From Desulfarculaceae bacterium (GTDB lineage: Bacteria > Desulfobacterota > Desulfarculia > Desulfarculales > Desulfarculaceae), in contig JAHLKT010000006.1 in the NCBI GenBank assembly GCA_020444545.1, forward strand, positions 62,001 to 126,000: DNA of 64,000 nt, written 5' to 3'. The first letter of the stretch is position 1, and each line of letters starts with the position of its first letter. The position numbers and the translations under genes are program-made. Below the pieces are notes generated by a model. That model was not told where the DNA came from and did no database searches. It saw nothing but the letters and a program-made list of their open reading frames with translations. Shown in pieces: positions 1-8,398 of this stretch.

Positions 1-27
1 AGATACCGGGTTGTTTCTTCACCCCCG

Positions 28-1050
28 ATGGAGAGCGCAGCTACGACCGGTCCTATGCCAAATTCCGCAGCGATTGCTGCTGAGTCCGCGGCCGTGCCCG
101 GCCGTATCCCCCCCCAATCCCGTCACGGGTTGCAGGACGCGGTTGACCTGTTGGCCAACCTGACCGAGGCGTCCACGGTGGCCCTGTTCCTGCGCGACCC
201 CGGGGGCGAGCGCCTCCATGCCGCGGCCTGGCACACCCTGGCCCGCTCCTTCCGCTCCGACGACCCGGTGGAGGTAGGCGAGGGTCTGGTGGGCTGGGTG
301 GCCAAGCACAAGCGGCCGGTGGACGTGGACCGCTACCAGCAGAGCTCCAGCGCCACGGGGCTCTACTATGACGACGAGGGCATTCGGGCCTTTTTGGGCG
401 TGCCGGTGGGTGACTGGGGGGTTCTGGTGGTGGACACCAAGAACCGCCAGGTCTTCGGCGAACGCGAAAAGAAGATCATCCGGGACTTCGGGGTGTTCAT
501 GGGTCAGATGGTGGCCCAGCAGGAGACCTGCGCCCGGGAGGCGCTCTACGGACGCATCCTGGATTTGCTCTATGACATTGAAAACGCCTCGCTGAGCTTC
601 GCGGGCCGCCGCCAGCTCTACGACGAGGTGCTGGACGCGGGACGCCGCTTCACCGGTCTGGCCATGGGCTTTTTGTGCCTATTGCATCCGGGCCGCAAGC
701 AGTTCTGGGTGGAGGCGGTGCAGGGCCCCAGCGTGGCGACCCTCAGGGGCCGCTCCTTCCCGGTGAGCCAGGGCCTGGTGGGCTGGATCATGCGCGAGGC
801 GCGGCCTTTGTCGCACCTGCGGATGCGCCCCGGCCAGGGCAAGAGCTACCTCATCGCGCCCGACGAGCCGTTGAGGGGGTACAATGCCTTCTTGGGGGTG
901 CCGCTTTTGGCCTGGCGCAGGCTGGTGGGGGTGTGGGCCTTTGCCGGGCAGACCGAGCGTATAATCGACGAAGAAGAGGAGAGGGCGCTGCAGCTAGCGG
1001 GCCACCGGGTGGCCGCCACCTTGGAACATTACCGGCTGGCGTCCTTTTAG
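28..1050 (+). CDS. Tandem GAF-domain sensor protein
   Basis: A 340-residue soluble protein with two GAF-like domains, at about residues 40-165 and 190-330. Each contains the GLVGW(V/I) and AFLGVP motifs typical of the fold. GAF domains bind small ligands or sense redox state. No output domain (kinase, GGDEF, HTH) follows, so it is a stand-alone sensor or a partner of another regulator. The gene starts close to the window edge and the frame is open upstream, so the true start may lie further left; Met10 is another candidate. It ends about 50 bp before mreB on the same strand. GAF assignment is firm; ligand and partner are unknown. Confidence 0.75.
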   Translation: MESAATTGPMPNSAAIAAESAAVPGRIPPQSRHGLQDAVDLLANLTEASTVALFLRDPGGERLHAAAWHTLARSFRSDDPVEVGEGLVGWVAKHKRPVDVDRYQQSSSATGLYYDDEGIRAFLGVPVGDWGVLVVDTKNRQVFGEREKKIIRDFGVFMGQMVAQQETCAREALYGRILDLLYDIENASLSFAGRRQLYDEVLDAGRRFTGLAMGFLCLLHPGRKQFWVEAVQGPSVATLRGRSFPVSQGLVGWIMREARPLSHLRMRPGQGKSYLIAPDEPLRGYNAFLGVPLLAWRRLVGVWAFAGQTERIIDEEEERALQLAGHRVAATLEHYRLASF

Positions 1051-1099
1051 AAGATAGCCCCGGCCCCTCCGGGGCGGGCGGAAAAAAGGCAGGTACGCA

Positions 1100-2122
1100 T
1101 TGCTTAGTAAACTTTTGGGGTTGTTCGCCAAGGATTTGGCCATGGACCTGGGCACGGCCAACACCTTGATCTTTATCAAGGGCCAGGGCGTGGTGCTCAA
1201 CGAGCCATCGGTGGTGGCGCTCAAGCGCGACACCGGCAAGCCCCTGGCCGTGGGCCACGAGGCCAAGCAGTACCTGGGGCGCACCAACCCCTCCATCATC
1301 GCGGCCCGCCCCCTCAAGGACGGAGTGATCGCGGACTTCGACATGACCCGCATCATGATCCGCGAGTTCATCCTCAAGGTGAAGTCGGCCACCGGGTTCA
1401 TGAAGCCGCGCATGCTCATCGGGGTGCCCAGCGGGGTGACCCAGGTGGAGAAGCGGGCGGTGATCGAGAGCGCGGAACAGGCCGGGGCGCGCGACATCTA
1501 CCTCATTGAGGAGCCCATGGCCGCAGCCATCGGGGCCGGGCTGCCCATCGACCTGCCCCAAGGCTGCATGGTGGTGGACATCGGCGGCGGCACCACCGAG
1601 GTGGCGGTGATCAGCCTTTACTCCACCGCCTACGCCGAATCGGTGCGCGTGGCCGGCGATGAGGCCAACGAATCCATCATTCGTTACGTTCAGAAGAAAT
1701 ATCAGGTCCAGATTGGCGAAAACACCGCCGAGCAGGTAAAGATATCTATCGGATCGGCTTTTCCCTTGGCCCAGCCCTTGTCCATGGAGGTCAGCGGCAA
1801 GGACCTGGTGGAAGGCATTCCGCGCACCATAACCCTGAGCGACGAGGAGGTGCGCGAGGCCATGGCCGAGCCGGTGGAGGTCATCCTGGAGAGCGTCAAG
1901 CGAGCCTTTGAAAAGACGCCTCCGGAGCTGGCCGCCGACGTGGCCGACCAGGGCATCATGCTTGCCGGCGGCGGGGCCCTCATCAGGGGCCTGGACGATT
2001 TGATCCGGCACGAGATGAAGCTCAAGGTCAACGTGGCCGAAGATCCCTTGACTTGTGTGGCAATGGGTGCTGGAATCGCCCTGCACAACGTGAAAGAGTA
2101 TCGGCGGGTTTTCATCAACTGA
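1100..2122 (+). CDS. mreB: Rod-shape-determining protein MreB
   Basis: Actin-like ATPase that polymerises under the inner membrane and guides lateral cell-wall synthesis. It is 340 residues, the normal length. The phosphate-1 loop MDLGTANT (about residues 15-22), the phosphate-2 motif VVDIGGGTTEVAV and the adenosine motif GIMLAGGGALIRGL are all present. An amphipathic N-terminus (MLSKLLGLFAKD) suits membrane binding. The start is TTG, with an AGGCAGG-type site just upstream and no better ATG. The usual partners mreC and mreD do not follow; the next gene is a small Cys-rich protein. This is therefore a solitary mreB, as seen in some Desulfobacterota that carry several copies. Confidence 0.95.
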   Translation: MLSKLLGLFAKDLAMDLGTANTLIFIKGQGVVLNEPSVVALKRDTGKPLAVGHEAKQYLGRTNPSIIAARPLKDGVIADFDMTRIMIREFILKVKSATGFMKPRMLIGVPSGVTQVEKRAVIESAEQAGARDIYLIEEPMAAAIGAGLPIDLPQGCMVVDIGGGTTEVAVISLYSTAYAESVRVAGDEANESIIRYVQKKYQVQIGENTAEQVKISIGSAFPLAQPLSMEVSGKDLVEGIPRTITLSDEEVREAMAEPVEVILESVKRAFEKTPPELAADVADQGIMLAGGGALIRGLDDLIRHEMKLKVNVAEDPLTCVAMGAGIALHNVKEYRRVFIN

Positions 2123-2138
2123 TTCGGCGAGGACTGAT

Positions 2139-2330
2139 TTGGCCCGACTCCTGATCCTGGAGGAACTGGAAGATCGCATTGATTGTTTCGGTGAGTTCGA
2201 CCGCGACGATCACGTCTGCCTGGCCCACTGCGGTCTAAGCTTCGAGTGCGCCGCCGCTAGAGAGAGATACCAGGCCTTGCAGCGGCACGACGAGTCCCTG
2301 GAGAACCTGGGCTGCCCGCATAGCGCCTAG
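2139..2330 (+). CDS. Small Cys-rich hypothetical protein
   Basis: A 63-residue protein beginning at TTG, 16 bp after the mreB stop, with a GAGGA-like ribosome site. It is acidic at the N-terminus and contains Cys at about residues 15, 27, 31, 37 and 59, including the short motifs HVCLAHC and CPHS, which could bind metal or take part in redox chemistry. I do not recognise a family. Its stop overlaps the stop of the convergent metallopeptidase gene by four bases. Spacing suggests co-transcription with mreB. Codon use matches the neighbours, which supports a real gene. Confidence 0.55.
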   Translation: MARLLILEELEDRIDCFGEFDRDDHVCLAHCGLSFECAAARERYQALQRHDESLENLGCPHSA

Positions 2331-3283
2331 TCCCGGCCTCGGGGCCGGCGCGGCGACAGCCCGGCTTCCCTGAGGACCGCCTCCTTGCCCCGCCCGCTGG
2401 GACGCGGGCGCGGCAAGGGCACCACATTCCTCCCCACATCATCGCGCACCCAGGAAGCCCGCTGCTTGCGGCGGCGCACCACCAGGCCCACGCCCGCGAT
2501 CAGGGCGATGAGCCCCCAGAGCACCCCCCCGGCGGTGAGTGCCGAGATCCAGGAAAAACGCGAGCCCATGTCCTCGCGGAACTTGTCTTCCAGCCCGGCC
2601 AGGCTGTGGCCCGTGGCCCGTTGCAGGGCGGCGGTGAGCGGCCGCCCCTGAGAGAGCGAGCGCACCACCTCGCGCAAGGCCTTGTCGCCGTATTGGTTGA
2701 GCAGCCAGCCCACCAGGTAGTAGCTCTGGGCATAGGCCAAGGAGGCGCGCTCGGCCGAGGGCGGGAAGCGGTGGCTGATCTCGGCCAGGGGCAATAGGCC
2801 CTGGCCCAGCACCGCCTGGGTCATGGCCGCGGCCAGCTCCCAGCCACCCTCGCCCGAGAGCTGCATGGCCAGGCCTTCCTCCAGCCACAGGGGAGCGGGA
2901 CGGCCCCTTAGGCCCGAGGCCAGGTAGAGGTGGGCCATCTCGTGCAGGAGCACCTCGCGGAAACCCAAGGCGGTGGCCAGTTGGCCGGGTGAGCGCAGGA
3001 GGATGAAGTTTCGGCGGGGGACGGCCAGGCCCGCGGCCCAGTTGGGGCCGCCCAACTCGGCCGCCCGGCGGGCGAAGGCCTTGCGGGTGGGGGCCACCTC
3101 GATGGTCAGCTCGCTGGGCGCGGCCCCGGTCCAGGCGGCCAAACGGGGGGCGGCGGCAACGGCCTCGGCGCGCACATGGGCGGCCAGCTCGGGGGAAGGG
3201 GCGATGACCGTAATTTCGGGCGCGGCGGCCCAGACGGGCAGGGCCAGCAGCAGGAAAACCAGCGCCAGCAGATAGCGCCTCAC
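2327..3283 (-). CDS. Membrane-anchored peptidase MA-like metallopeptidase
   Basis: A 318-residue protein with an N-terminal signal peptide (MRRYLLALVFLLLALPVWA), a zinc-peptidase core and one transmembrane helix near residues 250-272, followed by a basic, Pro/Arg-rich tail. The HEMAH motif (HExxH, about residues 115-119) followed about 25 residues later by EEGLA is the gluzincin signature of the peptidase MA family. The catalytic domain should face the periplasm. It is the last gene of the minus-strand train, and its start overlaps the DUF167 stop by four bases, implying translational coupling. The substrate is unknown. Confidence 0.8.
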   Translation of the reverse strand: MRRYLLALVFLLLALPVWAAAPEITVIAPSPELAAHVRAEAVAAAPRLAAWTGAAPSELTIEVAPTRKAFARRAAELGGPNWAAGLAVPRRNFILLRSPGQLATALGFREVLLHEMAHLYLASGLRGRPAPLWLEEGLAMQLSGEGGWELAAAMTQAVLGQGLLPLAEISHRFPPSAERASLAYAQSYYLVGWLLNQYGDKALREVVRSLSQGRPLTAALQRATGHSLAGLEDKFREDMGSRFSWISALTAGGVLWGLIALIAGVGLVVRRRKQRASWVRDDVGRNVVPLPRPRPSGRGKEAVLREAGLSPRRPRGRD

Positions 3284-3567
3284 AAGCCCAGGCGCTCCTT
3301 GAGCTCGGCCTCGCTGAGCCCGCTGACCTCCACCCGCTTGCTGCGCGAGCGCTCCCCGGCCACCACGGCCACCTTGCCCTTGGCCAGGCCCAGGGTCTTG
3401 GCCAAAAGCTTGACCAGGGCCCGGTTGGCCGCGCCCTCCACCGGCGGGGCGGTGAGGCGCACCTTAAGGGCGCCGGCCTCCACTCCGGCCAGCTCGTTGC
3501 GCGAGGCGCGGGGGGCCACCTTGACAGCGAGGCTCAGGCCGCCGGCGGTTTTGCTGATCAACGGCAC
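3280..3567 (-). CDS. DUF167 (YggU) family protein
   Basis: A 95-residue soluble protein that fits the DUF167/YggU family throughout. It has the conserved core VKVAPRASRNE, then LKVRLTAPPVEGAANRAL, then VVAGERSRSKRVEV. The family is widespread and structurally characterised, but its biochemical role is unknown. It sits between divIVA-like and metallopeptidase genes, overlapping the latter by four bases and lying 7 bp after the former, so the three are probably one transcript. In many bacteria DUF167 genes lie near cell-division and YggT genes, and the DivIVA neighbour fits that pattern. Confidence 0.9.
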   Translation of the reverse strand: MPLISKTAGGLSLAVKVAPRASRNELAGVEAGALKVRLTAPPVEGAANRALVKLLAKTLGLAKGKVAVVAGERSRSKRVEVSGLSEAELKERLGL

Positions 3568-3574
3568 GGGAGAA

Positions 3575-4075
3575 TCAGGAAGAGGGGCTCCGAAGGATCT
3601 TGATCTTGTCCTCCAGCTCGGCCAGGTCGCGGTCGCGGTCGGTCTCCACCTCCAGAAGCTTGAGGTGGGCCTCGACCAGGGAGCGCAAACGGACCTCGAA
3701 CTGGGCCCGCTGGCGTTTGAGCTCGGAGATGTCGTCGTGTATCTGGGCCAGGCGGTTGTGAGCCTGGTTGAGGATCTTCTCGGCCTGAAGCTCGGCCTCG
3801 GCCACGATGAACTTGGCCTCCTTTTCGGAGTTGGCCTTCATATCCTCGGCGAGCTGGCGGGTCTGGGCCAGGTTGTCCTCCAGGGTCTTCTCGCGGACGC
3901 GGTAATCCTTGAGCTCCTCGCTGACATCGCTCAGCTTGCGGCTGGTGTCGTCGACTTCCCGGTGCAGGCCGTCGATGTAGTCGGCCAGCTTGTTGACAAA
4001 GTTCTCCACCTCGGTGGCGTCGTAGCCACGGAAGCGGCGGGGAAACTCTTTGTCTCTAAGGTCCTGGACGTCCAT
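3575..4075 (-). CDS. DivIVA-domain coiled-coil protein
   Basis: A 166-residue protein. The first 60 residues match the DivIVA N-terminal membrane-curvature domain (LRDKEFPRRFRGYDATEVENF), followed by continuous heptad-rich coiled coil to the C-terminus. DivIVA proteins mark curved membrane at poles and septa and recruit division or envelope machinery. In Gram-negative lineages the homologues are short, as here. The start is an ATG at 4075. The gene lies 94 bp downstream of the acyl-CoA ligase and just upstream of DUF167. The domain is clear; the recruited partner is unknown. Confidence 0.85.
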   Translation of the reverse strand: MDVQDLRDKEFPRRFRGYDATEVENFVNKLADYIDGLHREVDDTSRKLSDVSEELKDYRVREKTLEDNLAQTRQLAEDMKANSEKEAKFIVAEAELQAEKILNQAHNRLAQIHDDISELKRQRAQFEVRLRSLVEAHLKLLEVETDRDRDLAELEDKIKILRSPSS

Positions 4076-4169
4076 ATAGGCACCTGCCTTGTGGGGTCAC
4101 ATAAGAACAACCACTGATTCTAATTACCGGGAACTGCGGGAAAAGTCAAGTGTTATTCAAGCTCTAACC

Positions 4170-5819
4170 CTATAGCTCTCCTTGGGAAACCAGCTCGGCC
4201 AGCATCAGATCGCGCATGCGGAACTTCTGTATCTTGCCCAGGGGGGTCATGGGAAAGCTCTCCACGAAACGAACCCAGGCGGGCAGGTGGTTGTCCGGCA
4301 GCTTGGCGCGCAGATGGGCGATGACCGCCTCCTGGTCCAGCTCGGCGGCGCGCTCCAGTTTGATCCAAACCGCCACCTCCTCGCCCAACTCGGGGTGGGG
4401 CACCCCAAAGGCCTGAACCGTGTTCACCGCCGGATGGGCGAAGAGCACCTCCTCGATGCGGGCCGGGAACACGATGCGTCCGGCCTTGCGGATCACCTCT
4501 TTGAGGCGGCCCGAGATGCTCAGATAGCCCTGGGCGTCCAGGCTGCCCAGGTCGCCGGTGTGCAGCCAGCCGTCCTGGTCCACGGCCTGGGCGGTCTCGG
4601 CGGGCATGTCGAAGTAGCCCAGCATCACGTAGCCCCGGGTGCATATCTCGCCCACCTCGCCGGCCGGGAGGCTATCGCCGCTCACCGGGTCCACGATCTT
4701 GACCTCCGCGCCGGGCACCGCGCGGCCCACGGTGGATACGCGCAGCTCCAGGGGGTCGTCAGGGCGGCTGGTGGATATCCATGAGCTGGCCTCGGTCTGG
4801 CCGTAGCCGATGAGGATGTCCTTGACCCCCATCTCGTTCGCCACCCGGTGCATCACCTCGATGGGGCACTGGGCCCCGCCCATGATGCCGGTGCGCAGCC
4901 CGCCGCCGGTGGCGGCCTGATAGGCCGGGTCGTCCAGCATGGCGATGAAAGAGGTGGGCGGGCCGTACAGGGCGGTGCATTTTTCGGCCACCACCGCCTG
5001 GAGGGTGGCCCCCGGTTCGGGCAGGCGGGAGGGGAAGACCAAAGTGGCCCGCTGGATGATGCCCGCCAGGGCGATGCAGATGCAGCCGAACATGTGGCAC
5101 AGGGGCACGGACACGGCCAAACGGTCGGCGCTGGTCAGGGCCTGGTTACGCCCCCCGGCCAGGGAGGTCATGATCAGGCCGTGATGAGGGCTCAGCACTC
5201 CCTTGGGGCGGCCGGTGGTGCCAGAGGTGTAGAGCAGGGTGGCCGCGTCTTCGGGCCGCACCGCGCCCATGCGCGCGAAAAGCTCCGCGTCGGGCACCGC
5301 GCGGCCTCGCTCCAGGGCCTCATTCCAGGCGAGGGCCCCGGCCGGGGCCTCGCCGCCCAGGACGATTACCCGCTTGAGCTCGGGAAGCTGGGCGCAGGAC
5401 AGGCCATCCGGGGCGGGTTGCAACACCTCCGGGCAGAGCGAGGCCAGGGCGTCCAGGTATTCGCGGCCCGCCAGGCCCGGCACCAGCACCAGGGCGGCGC
5501 AGCGGGACTGGCCCAGCTGGTAGGCCAGCTCCTCGGCCCCGAAGCCGGTGTCCACGCTGGAGAGCACCACCCCGGCCTTGGCCGCGCCGTACATGACCAT
5601 GAGCCACTCCGGCTGGTTGGGGGCCCACAGGGCCAGGCGCTGACCGGGCAGCAGGCCCAGGGCGATGAAGGCCTTGGCCAGGCCGTCGCTGATGCGGTCG
5701 AAGTCGCCGTAGGTATGGCGGGCCCCGCTGGGCAGGTCCACCAGGGCCTCGTGGTCCCCCTGGCTGGCGGCCACCTGCTTGAGCACCCCTCCCAAGGTCA
5801 AGCTGACCTCAGCGGCCAT
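4170..5819 (-). CDS. AMP-forming acyl-CoA synthetase/ligase
   Basis: A 549-residue member of the ANL superfamily that activates a carboxylic acid as acyl-AMP and transfers it to CoA. The P-loop-like motif LLYTSGTTGRPKGV (about residues 190-203), the GYGQTEAS region, the WLHTGDLG motif and the C-terminal hinge with GRLKEVIRKAGR are intact. The catalytic Lys region TPLGKIQKF lies near residues 524-532. ATG start with a strong GGGGGA ribosome site. It lies 29 bp after the GalT-like gene, so it is probably part of the same transcript. Chain-length specificity cannot be judged; it resembles fatty or aromatic acid-CoA ligases of anaerobes. Confidence 0.9.
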   Translation of the reverse strand: MAAEVSLTLGGVLKQVAASQGDHEALVDLPSGARHTYGDFDRISDGLAKAFIALGLLPGQRLALWAPNQPEWLMVMYGAAKAGVVLSSVDTGFGAEELAYQLGQSRCAALVLVPGLAGREYLDALASLCPEVLQPAPDGLSCAQLPELKRVIVLGGEAPAGALAWNEALERGRAVPDAELFARMGAVRPEDAATLLYTSGTTGRPKGVLSPHHGLIMTSLAGGRNQALTSADRLAVSVPLCHMFGCICIALAGIIQRATLVFPSRLPEPGATLQAVVAEKCTALYGPPTSFIAMLDDPAYQAATGGGLRTGIMGGAQCPIEVMHRVANEMGVKDILIGYGQTEASSWISTSRPDDPLELRVSTVGRAVPGAEVKIVDPVSGDSLPAGEVGEICTRGYVMLGYFDMPAETAQAVDQDGWLHTGDLGSLDAQGYLSISGRLKEVIRKAGRIVFPARIEEVLFAHPAVNTVQAFGVPHPELGEEVAVWIKLERAAELDQEAVIAHLRAKLPDNHLPAWVRFVESFPMTPLGKIQKFRMRDLMLAELVSQGEL

Positions 5820-5848
5820 ATCTCCCCCTTTTCAGCTTCAGCGCATGA

Positions 5849-6868
5849 TCAATCCCGCCACATCTTCTTGAGGTCGCGGGCCATCTCCTCCGGGCTCAGG
5901 AAGCAAACCGTCTCGTCGTGCAGCTTCTCGAAGTAGTTGATCTCGTCGATGCCCATGGGCGGAATCTGCACCCGGCTGACCAGGCGCAGCATCAGCGGCA
6001 GGCCGGCCCCGGGCTTGAGCGAGGTGTGCAGGGCCATGTTGTGCGAGTTCACGCCCTTGGCCTGGAAGTACTTGAGCACCCGGCAGATGCCCCGGGCCAC
6101 GCCCTCCACCTGCTTTGGCGTGAAGTCCATGAGCCCCTTGCCGCCGGGCGACAGGGCCATTAGATCATAGATGGCCCGGGGCGCGAAAGGCGTGAGCCAG
6201 GCCAGGGGACCCACCTTGCCCACCCAGCGTTCCTTGTTGGCCTGCTCGGTCTCCACATAGGCGGCCATCATGTCCTGGCCGTGGCGCTTGGCAAAGCTCC
6301 GCGCCTTCTTCAGGAGCATCTCCTCGAAGTGGGTGGCCCGGGTGGAGGATACGATCTGGAAGTGGGGGTGAATCTGGCCCCCGCCCGCGGGCATCATGTA
6401 GTTCCAGTTCACCGAGCCGTAGGAATCCTCCGGGGCCAGGCGGGCAAAGGCCTCCCGGGCCAGGAGCAGGCCGTCGGCGATCTGGGACACCGTGAACTGC
6501 TTGGGCAGGACGTGATGCTTTTTGGTCAGGCGGATGACGTAGGTGTGGGCTCCGTAGGGGAAGGCGTTGGGGAAGCACACCGCCTCGCCCCGGGTGAGGA
6601 AGCCCTCGGGCACCACCTCGGGCAAAAAGCGCGCGCCCATCTTCTCCAGGTTGCCCGGGCAGAAGGGGCACACCCGGCCCTGGTCCCGCTCCAAAAACAG
6701 GGAGTGGTCCAGCTTGCCCAGGGACTTGAAACGGAAGGAGAGGATGCGGCTGCGGTAGCCGGTGAGCGGGTCGAAGCGCAGGTCGACCGACACCTCGGTG
6801 GGCTTGAAATCGTCAAAGGGGCTCAGGAATGCGGTCTTGCGGGGCTTACTGACGAACTTGAAGGACAT
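5849..6868 (-). CDS. GalT-like (HIT superfamily) nucleotidyltransferase/hydrolase
   Basis: A 339-residue protein related to galactose-1-phosphate uridylyltransferase. Features seen are the CPFCPGN motif (about residues 67-73, like the CPFC zinc site of GalT) and the QIHPHFQ motif (near residue 165), equivalent to the catalytic His-Pro-His of GalT/HIT enzymes. Its neighbours are menaquinone and acyl-CoA genes rather than galactose genes, so Leloir-pathway function is doubtful. It may be a nucleotidyl hydrolase or an ADP-sugar type enzyme. ATG start with AGGAG eight bases upstream; 22 bp after the J-domain/receiver gene. Confidence 0.75.
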   Translation of the reverse strand: MSFKFVSKPRKTAFLSPFDDFKPTEVSVDLRFDPLTGYRSRILSFRFKSLGKLDHSLFLERDQGRVCPFCPGNLEKMGARFLPEVVPEGFLTRGEAVCFPNAFPYGAHTYVIRLTKKHHVLPKQFTVSQIADGLLLAREAFARLAPEDSYGSVNWNYMMPAGGGQIHPHFQIVSSTRATHFEEMLLKKARSFAKRHGQDMMAAYVETEQANKERWVGKVGPLAWLTPFAPRAIYDLMALSPGGKGLMDFTPKQVEGVARGICRVLKYFQAKGVNSHNMALHTSLKPGAGLPLMLRLVSRVQIPPMGIDEINYFEKLHDETVCFLSPEEMARDLKKMWRD

Positions 6869-6890
6869 GAGCTTGCTCCTGGTTGAGGCG

Positions 6891-7532
6891 CTATCCCAAT
6901 GCCCGGCGCACCAGCTCCAAAAGCTGGCTGGGCCTAAAGGGCTTGGCCAGGCGGGGGTAGCCGAAATCTTCGATCTCCTGCATCAGCCCGTTCTGGATGG
7001 AGCGGGTGCCGAAGAAGCCGGAGATGAAGATCACCTTAAGGCCGGGGTCGCGCTCCCTAAGGGTGCGCACCATCTCCACCCCGTCCATTATGGGCATGAG
7101 TATGTCGCTGATCACCAGCTCGGGCCGGAAGGTGAGGTGGGTGCGCAGCCCGGCCAGGCCGTCGGGCGCGGTGGCCACGTGGTAGCCTTCCAGGGCCAAC
7201 AGATCGGCCAGGTTCTGAGCCAGGCCCTCCTCGTCCTCCACCACCATGACGCGCGGGTGGCCGGTGCGGGGCCGGGCGGCGCTTTTGAGAAAATCGCACA
7301 GCTCGCGGTCGCTGGTCATATCCAACCGCTCCTTGACGGCGTTGAGGCGGCGCTGGCCTTCCTCGGCGGCCTGTTTGTTCTGCTGGTGCAGGTCCGGGTG
7401 ATAGACCTTGGAGAGCAGGCGGTAGGAGGAGCGCACGTAGCGCGCCGCCGCCTCGGGCCCCAGCTCCTCGGTGATTTGCAGGGCCTTGTCCAGCACGCCC
7501 AGATATTTCAGGTCCACCTCGAGCTGAGTCAT
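6891..7532 (-). CDS. J-domain/receiver (REC) fusion protein
   Basis: A 213-residue protein with two modules. Residues about 25-72 resemble a DnaJ J-domain, with an HPD tripeptide at 45-47 flanked by helices rich in Lys/Arg. Residues about 92-213 form a response-regulator receiver domain with acidic residues E99/D100, phospho-acceptor D143 in ISDILMP, S171 and K197. No DNA-binding or enzymatic output follows. I chose the ATG at 7532 because its ATGA overlaps the stop of the upstream ubiA gene; a longer open frame upstream is non-coding in character. Linking a chaperone-recruiting domain to a receiver suggests phospho-controlled DnaK recruitment, which is inference. Confidence 0.75.
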   Translation of the reverse strand: MTQLEVDLKYLGVLDKALQITEELGPEAAARYVRSSYRLLSKVYHPDLHQQNKQAAEEGQRRLNAVKERLDMTSDRELCDFLKSAARPRTGHPRVMVVEDEEGLAQNLADLLALEGYHVATAPDGLAGLRTHLTFRPELVISDILMPIMDGVEMVRTLRERDPGLKVIFISGFFGTRSIQNGLMQEIEDFGYPRLAKPFRPSQLLELVRRALG

Positions 7533-8398
7533 GACAGCCGGTCCATGGCTAGGAACAAAAAGTAGGCAATGGAGATGAAGCCGTTGACCGTGAAAAAGGC
7601 CATGGGGATGTTGGCCTGTTTTATGGCCACCAGGGTCTGCTCCACCACCAGGGCCAGGCACACGATGAGCGCCCCGGCCAGATACCAGGGGCCCAGATCG
7701 AACAGGGGCCACAGGAGCAGGAAGCCCAGCCCGGCCAGGGCGTGCATGGCCCGGCTTACCCATAGGGCGTTTTTCAGGCCCAGGTGGGCGGGCAAAGACT
7801 TGAGCGCGTGCTCGCGGTCAAAGGCGATGTCCTGGCAGGCGTAGATCACGTCGAAGCCGGCCACCCACAGGGTGACCGCCCCGGCCAGCAGCAGGGCCCG
7901 CCAGTCCCAGGCGCCGGTCACCGCGATCCAGGCGCCCAGGGGGGCCAGGGCCGTGGCCACGCCCAGCCAGAGGTGGCACAGCCAGGTGTAGCGCTTGGTG
8001 AAGCTGTAGCCCAGCACCCAGGCCAGGGCCACGGGCGAGAGCTTGAGGCACAGCGGGTTGAGCATCCACGCGGCCAGGACCAACAGGCCGCAGGCCAGGG
8101 CCAGCCAGGCCCAGGCCAGGGCGATGCTCACCTTGCCGGTGACCAGGGGGCGTCCGGCGGTGCGCGGGTTCAGGGCGTCCCAGCGGCGGTCGGCGATGCG
8201 GTTCATGATCATGGCCGCGCTGCGGGCGGCCACCAGGGCCACCACCACCCAGAACACCACGCCAAAAGTGACCGGCCGCACCGAGGCGGCCAGCACCAGG
8301 GCGCTGAGGGCAAAGGGGAACAGGAATACGGTGTGGCTGAATTTGACCAGCTCGCCGAAGTCCCGGAGCCGTGCGCCCAAAGCCGAGGCGGGCATCAT
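7529..8398 (-). CDS. ubiA: UbiA-family prenyltransferase (menaquinone, MqnP-like)
   Basis: A 289-residue integral membrane prenyltransferase with about eight or nine helices. The first Asp-rich region reads NRIADRRWDALNPRTAGRP and the second DVIYACQDIAFDREH; both bind Mg-prenyl diphosphate. The start at 8398 overlaps the UbiD stop (ATGA). Pairing with a UbiD-type decarboxylase that resembles the menaquinone branch points to MqnP of the futalosine pathway, attaching the isoprenoid tail to 1,4-dihydroxy-6-naphthoate. The alternative is 4-hydroxybenzoate polyprenyltransferase (ubiquinone), which is unlikely for an anaerobe. Confidence 0.88.
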   Translation of the reverse strand: MMPASALGARLRDFGELVKFSHTVFLFPFALSALVLAASVRPVTFGVVFWVVVALVAARSAAMIMNRIADRRWDALNPRTAGRPLVTGKVSIALAWAWLALACGLLVLAAWMLNPLCLKLSPVALAWVLGYSFTKRYTWLCHLWLGVATALAPLGAWIAVTGAWDWRALLLAGAVTLWVAGFDVIYACQDIAFDREHALKSLPAHLGLKNALWVSRAMHALAGLGFLLLWPLFDLGPWYLAGALIVCLALVVEQTLVAIKQANIPMAFFTVNGFISIAYFLFLAMDRLS

